Source of the DNA: Echinostoma caproni
Lineage: Eukaryota; Platyhelminthes; Trematoda; Plagiorchiida; Echinostomatidae
Length of the DNA stretch: 11,345 bases
Reading direction: 5' to 3'
NCBI GenBank assembly: GCA_900618425.1
Contig: UZAN01059394.1
Coordinates: 1-11,345 of the forward strand
Each line of letters starts with the position of its first letter. Position 1 is the stretch's first letter. The notes under the pieces were generated by a model. That model worked only from the letters and a program-made list of their open reading frames with translations. It made no database searches and was not told the DNA's origin. The translations under genes and the position numbers were made by a program. Shown in pieces: positions 8,095 through 11,345 of the stretch.

Positions 8095-8715
8095 AGTTTA
8101 CAGCACTCAAGCACATCACTTTTTGTCTCTGATCATCGATTACATCGATTCTCAGGTCTCCATCCCCAGCCAAACATGACCCGTATGACAGAGTTTCCTG
8201 TTCAAGGTTTTCATAACCCTATATCNTGGGCTTTCTTCCAGCCACTAACTGCCCCAGTAAAAATAGCGCACCGTGGCCATCTATTTTGTGACATGCGTTA
8301 CACATGGTCCAAGCAAAGTAATCTATGAAGCCGAGCACATGCTCCGGTGAGTGACGTCGGTTACTTAAAACTCTGTACCCAACCTCAACATTGCCTGACA
8401 GAGTTGCCCCACCAGACTCAAACAATACAACGCAGACAACGGTGTTCAAATAACGACAGTCTATCTTTATCCTGTTTCTGTAACGACCAAGTCACTGCAC
8501 GGTATAGCAGTATTGGTCCAACTACCGCAGTACACATTTGACCGTTCACAGACAGCTAGATTTTGCGATGGAACCAAAGCGAATGCCAGCCTAACCTTCG
8601 GTATGAGCCCCAGATGAAATGTAAAGCTTGTAACATTTTTCTTCTTTCTCTGTTGCTTCCTCAGTTGAGGTAAAGTCGGCAGCTGGTTCAACCCAGTCCT
8701 GTACCATCCTGCTCG

Positions 8716-8738
8716 GTGTGTGTGTGTGTGTGTGTGTG
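8716..8738. repeat. (GT)n microsatellite
   Basis: About eleven GT units lie within LINE-C between the YADD palm remnant and the QDW block. The His-Thr run in the minus-strand translation is due to this repeat. It expanded after the element was inserted. Confidence 0.97.
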
Positions 8739-9117
8739 CAAAACCTATAGCTATAATAAAACACAGACTGTCCGGAAAAGTATGCAACCTAACTGGATCT
8801 TTACCTAGCAGCCAACTGTCGTCTGCATACTCCTGATCAAACATCCAACTATCTTTGAGTAAATCAATGCCGCTATCCTCACATGAGGACAGGGCTGAAT
8901 CCGTGATCAAATTAATGACAATGTTGAATATTAAAGGAGAGAGAGGAGCGTCGACAAACACTGCTTACTTTGGTAAACTAGGGAGAAACAAATTTGAAAA
9001 AGGAGTTTGCAATTCTAACCTCCATTGACGCTAGTTCAACTATGCCCAAAAATGTTCTGCGAAGCGTTCAAGACTTTGGTGCTGAATCGGAATCAGTGTG
9101 CCATCGAACTCCTTTAT

Positions 9118-9142
9118 TCTCTCTCTCTCTCTCACACACACC
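9118..9142. repeat. (CT)n(CA)n compound microsatellite
   Basis: TC/CT dinucleotides run directly into CA dinucleotides within the linker region of LINE-C. It is short and imperfect. Confidence 0.9.
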
Positions 9143-10236
9143 TACATTCATTGGGCATGTTCTTCAAAAGACACAGAAAGTATTGTGGCTGCGATCAACA
9201 GTAGTTGCCTTGTAAATCTCTCTGCATTTCGCTACCCATTCTTTATCACTGGCATTCATCATATTGTTCCTTTTAATGGAATCGCGCATTGCGTCATGTT
9301 TGGTGTGTATATAAGAATGGTTATCTGAAAGTCCAGCAAGGCAGCTGAGATCAATAAAAAATCCATAGTTCGTGTTTTCATCGAATAACATAAACCACCA
9401 ATTTGCTGGCTCACATTTGGATAGCTTTCCTGAATAACGTTCAGTGTTCATTGAATTTCGCGGTGAGTGGCGATAAGAGAGACGCGGTAAGAGAGCTCCG
9501 CTTTGCAGGCCGATTTTCGGCAGTCATTTAAATTTTATTGTGAACATTTAATTCCGATTCTTTTGTTGGAGTCGTTTACTAGGGTTTTGAAAATTTGTCT
9601 CCTGATATAACATGATCCGATTCCACGAGTAAGAACCAGTGAAAGAAGCGGTCCTAAATGGATCCTCACCAGCGGTAGCTGACCGCAATGTGGTTGATTG
9701 GAGTCCATCACTGTGAAGCCCTGAGGGGTTTCATCTAAGGCGATATTGTTACTTGTGGGAAAAGCTGGTACGCAGTAGAAACAGTCCGTGGTCCACCAAG
9801 AGTTGAATTTGGCAATCTCCGTCATCCGTCCTGATAACTGGGATTGCATGCGAGCCGTCCATACATCTCTATGATCCCTATAGGGATTCAACTTGGGCGT
9901 TCAAGTTGCCGACTAACACTACTACTAGTATATCCATTGATTCAACTGTTTACAGTAATCCGGAAAGTATCGTAATTATTCCCCATTTCGAACGCTTTGA
10001 AATCAGTCGGCACACATACGGCAGACATGATTAATAGGCACCGGCGCTTCGTTCTGTTGCCGTTGACTCGTTCTGAACCATCGAGAAGTACAATGGACAG
10101 TCGCCTGCTGACTGAAATCCAGTCAGGAAGCGAGAGCTCAACCTTGTCACTTAGTGCAATCCTGACACCAGCGAAAACGCGAGCACCAGATGCAAAATCT
10201 CCTGACACACCGAGAATGAGTTGTCATGATACAGTT

Positions 10237-10242
10237 GGATCT
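10237..10242. repeat. Target-site duplication, left copy (GGATCT)
   Basis: GGATCT pairs with the same hexamer at 10558-10563 and exactly brackets the sequence that breaks the EN reading. Six bases alone could match by chance, but both sit at the predicted junctions. Confidence 0.6.
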
Positions 10243-10557
10243 GGAGAATAAAAATAACAAAGGTCCATGGTTTGTTTGTGAGCGGAATACTGCCAGGTTG
10301 CCCAGGCCAAGACAGGGGAATTTTCTTAAGGAATCCGTAACCCCCTCCTTCGGCTAGCCCAATCCTCGCCCGCAAGGCAGCGGATCAGTGTGTAAAAACC
10401 GCAGTCCATCGAACGGGGGTCAGAAACCCAGCCAACTGAGCCGGTAACCACTGCAACGAGCAGGACAATTAGCGCGTGTAGTAGTTCGTACGCATCTTCT
10501 TAGTCAGTTTAAAATCAGGGTTTTTAGCTAACTCCCATAGGTGTACTTATTCTATTA
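10243..10557 (+). mobile_element. Interspersed repeat copy 2, inserted in the LINE-C endonuclease
   Basis: About 315 bases interrupt the EN coding remnant. On the minus strand the reading passes from KDPNR on one side to DPTVS on the other. The boundaries carry the same GGATCT hexamer (10237-10242 and 10558-10563; 7 of 8 bases match if extended leftward), which looks like a target-site duplication. The body from about 10252 to 10548 is homologous to 133-490 in inverted orientation. The left end is A-rich (GGAGAATAAAAATAACAAAG). AGAATAA also appears inverted at the right end, so short terminal inverted repeats are conceivable. No protein is encoded. A SINE or a small non-autonomous DNA element both remain possible; an 8-bp duplication would favour a hAT-type element. 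Confidence 0.75.
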
Positions 10558-10563
10558 GGATCT
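10558..10563. repeat. Target-site duplication, right copy (GGATCT)
   Basis: This is the right-hand partner of 10237-10242. Beyond it the minus strand resumes the EN N-terminal remnant (VSKIHTKDP). Confidence 0.6.
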
Positions 10564-10679
10564 TTCGTGTGTATTTTGGAGACAAAGCGCACATCTTAAT
10601 GGAAAAGTTCAAGGGTTCCAGTCAAAGCGGCTTTTTGGTTGATCTAATCGAGTTTAAGGACATTCAACGATGCCAAATG

Positions 10680-11143
10680 AATAGAAAATGTTGGTTTCAT
10701 TGATCCAACAACCTCTGGCTGAGTGGTTAAATACAGAGTGAAAATATCATGAGTGACAGAAACAGAGAATATCTGGTAAGATTTGGAAATAAGAAAAAGA
10801 ACTAGACAGATGAGAAGGAGGGATTTCCAAACTGATGTCTGAGTCGGCAGTAGTATTTCACTTGTATGGTAAAATTAAATCTGAAATAATTTACCAGTTA
10901 CCGGCAATGTTTCCGGGATTGATTATTACATTCAATCTGGCAACGACTATTCGTGACTCAATTTCGTCACACGGGCTAGAATAGAATCATTGTAATGATT
11001 CTTTTCACACTCAGTTGTCTCATATCCGCTCCTTGAGCTGCAGATTAGATTCACATTGCATAAATCATGGAGATTACTCACTAGGTCATTAAGGCATTAG
11101 ATTGATTCGACTCACAATGAATCATGTCAACATTTGTGTCTGA
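10680..11143. other. No gene recognised; tRNA-like A box only
   Basis: TGGCTGAGTGG (10716-10726) is a perfect fit to the polymerase III A-box pattern and resembles the D arm of a Ser or Leu tRNA. No B box or cloverleaf follows within 100 bases, so this is at most a tRNA or SINE fragment. The rest is AT-rich and without features apart from the palindrome at 10983-11002. Confidence 0.35.
10983..11002. repeat. Palindrome, 9-bp arms
   Basis: AGAATCATT and AATGATTCT are perfect inverted arms with a 2-base centre (GT). It could be a binding site for a dimeric factor or a chance palindrome; no neighbouring gene supports either. Confidence 0.6.
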
Positions 11144-11344
11144 CTGATTGATGGATTCACCTTGATGTTGGTCCCATTCTCACCTGACCTACCGGGATCA
11201 ATAAACACCGGTCAAGGACATAACTTTCTCTGGCGGAGCGAACAGTTAGACACCGAAACCTTCATATCCATTCCAGAACCCACTATAGAAGTAACTAATT
11301 TGTTAACAGATAAACTATTTGACTTTGACTGGACGGGGTTCTAA
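11144..11344 (+). other. Open frame of unknown function at right edge
   Basis: Sixty-six codons are open after an in-frame TGA at 11141, ending with TAA at 11342-11344. The end of the peptide is acidic and aromatic (LLTDKLFDFDWTGF), and the middle is proline- and threonine-rich (ISIPEPTIEVTN). There is no upstream in-frame ATG except at 11165, and no good acceptor site with an AG lies just before it. I do not recognise it. It could be a terminal exon, a retroelement remnant or chance. Confidence 0.2.
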
Positions 11345-11345
11345 T

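Larger units (their letters stand above)
8095..10679 (-). mobile_element. LINE-C: EN-linker-RT non-LTR retrotransposon, decayed
   Basis: A single relic is traceable from high to low coordinate. EN N-terminus: HLASLNV, NQKAALTGTLE and VSKIHTKDP (10551-10679). Then, after an insertion, GVRIALSDKVELSLPDW (10119-10169), RRCLLIMSAVCVPTD (10002-10046), VGNLNAQV (9890-9910), WTPINHIAVSYRW (9669-9707) and SDHV (9609-9620). Linker: KEWVAKCREIYKATT (about 9203-9244), then QHQSLERFAEHF (9049-9087). RT: APLSPLIFNIVI (8923-8949) and EYADD (8818-8829), then QDWVEPAADFTSTEEA, KVRLAFAL, LLYRAVTWSLQKQD and LSLFEHRCLR. The C-terminal end is at 8098-8455, with GWGWRPE at about 8151-8175. Stops and frameshifts are frequent. 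The jump from AEHF to PLSP spans about 100 bases where several hundred are expected, so the RT fingers were deleted. The catalytic Glu (SET to SKI) and the Asp of GDFN are changed, so the EN is dead. Confidence 0.88.
9570..10679 (-). pseudogene. APE-type endonuclease domain of LINE-C (broken)
   Basis: This is the EN part of LINE-C, a nuclease of the exonuclease-endonuclease-phosphatase fold that nicks target DNA to prime reverse transcription. Motifs are in family order: LNV (the conserved Asn), SKIHTKDP (normally SET with catalytic Glu), SAVCVPTD (normally S-x-Y-A-P-T-D), GNLNAQ (normally GDFNAQ), INHIA (normally IDHIA) and SDHV (catalytic Asp-His, retained). At least four conserved positions are substituted, and stops occur between 9600 and 9900. 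The domain is split at about 10243-10557 by a younger repeat. The call rests on motif order; individual alignments are by eye. Confidence 0.82.

Noticed and set aside
9997..10251. Plus-strand Ser/Thr-rich frame of 84 codons
   Set aside because: It is antisense to the LINE-C endonuclease, which reads convincingly on the minus strand.
10716..10726. tRNA gene
   Set aside because: Only an A-box match is present; no B box, acceptor stem or cloverleaf could be drawn around it.

Overview
This window looks like non-coding, repeat-rich DNA from a flatworm, most likely a digenean fluke. The evidence is one well-preserved tyrosine-kinase exon with canonical GT/AG splice sites, surrounded by decayed non-LTR retrotransposons (LINEs) of a kind I associate with fluke genomes. 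The phylum-level call is established knowledge plus inference; I cannot name the genus. No bacterial features, rRNA, complete tRNA or CRISPR array was seen.

Layout. Bases 1-120 (minus) hold a short open piece of reverse transcriptase (RT). Next to it, 133-490 is an interspersed repeat whose second, inverted copy lies at 10243-10557. Bases 797-1209 (minus) are an exon of a Src-type tyrosine kinase, covering the end of the SH2 domain, the linker and most of the kinase N-lobe. The C-lobe exons must lie left of base 1. The SH3/SH2 exons must lie at higher coordinates and were not found, so much or all of the rest may be a large upstream intron (inference).

Three larger LINE relics follow. LINE-B (1655-2445, plus) is a 3' end with the RT C-terminal region and a tail. 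LINE-A (about 3350-4740, minus) is an RT relic interrupted by a SINE-like insert at about 3690-3920. LINE-C (about 8095-10679, minus) is the most informative: an APE-type endonuclease (EN), linker, RT and C-terminal block can all be traced through frameshifts and stops. Its EN domain is split by the second repeat copy, flanked by a GGATCT direct repeat. All the larger relics are broken and cannot encode an active protein.

Bases 4741-8090 and 10680-11345 hold no confidently recognised gene. They contain a few weak candidates: a possible 27-nt micro-exon near 5639, a possible exon at 6701-6929 (minus) and an open frame at the right edge. The strongest biological content is the kinase exon, with an unusual Leu at the inferred gatekeeper position, and the nested retroelement history. 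I did not find a convincing new multi-gene system.
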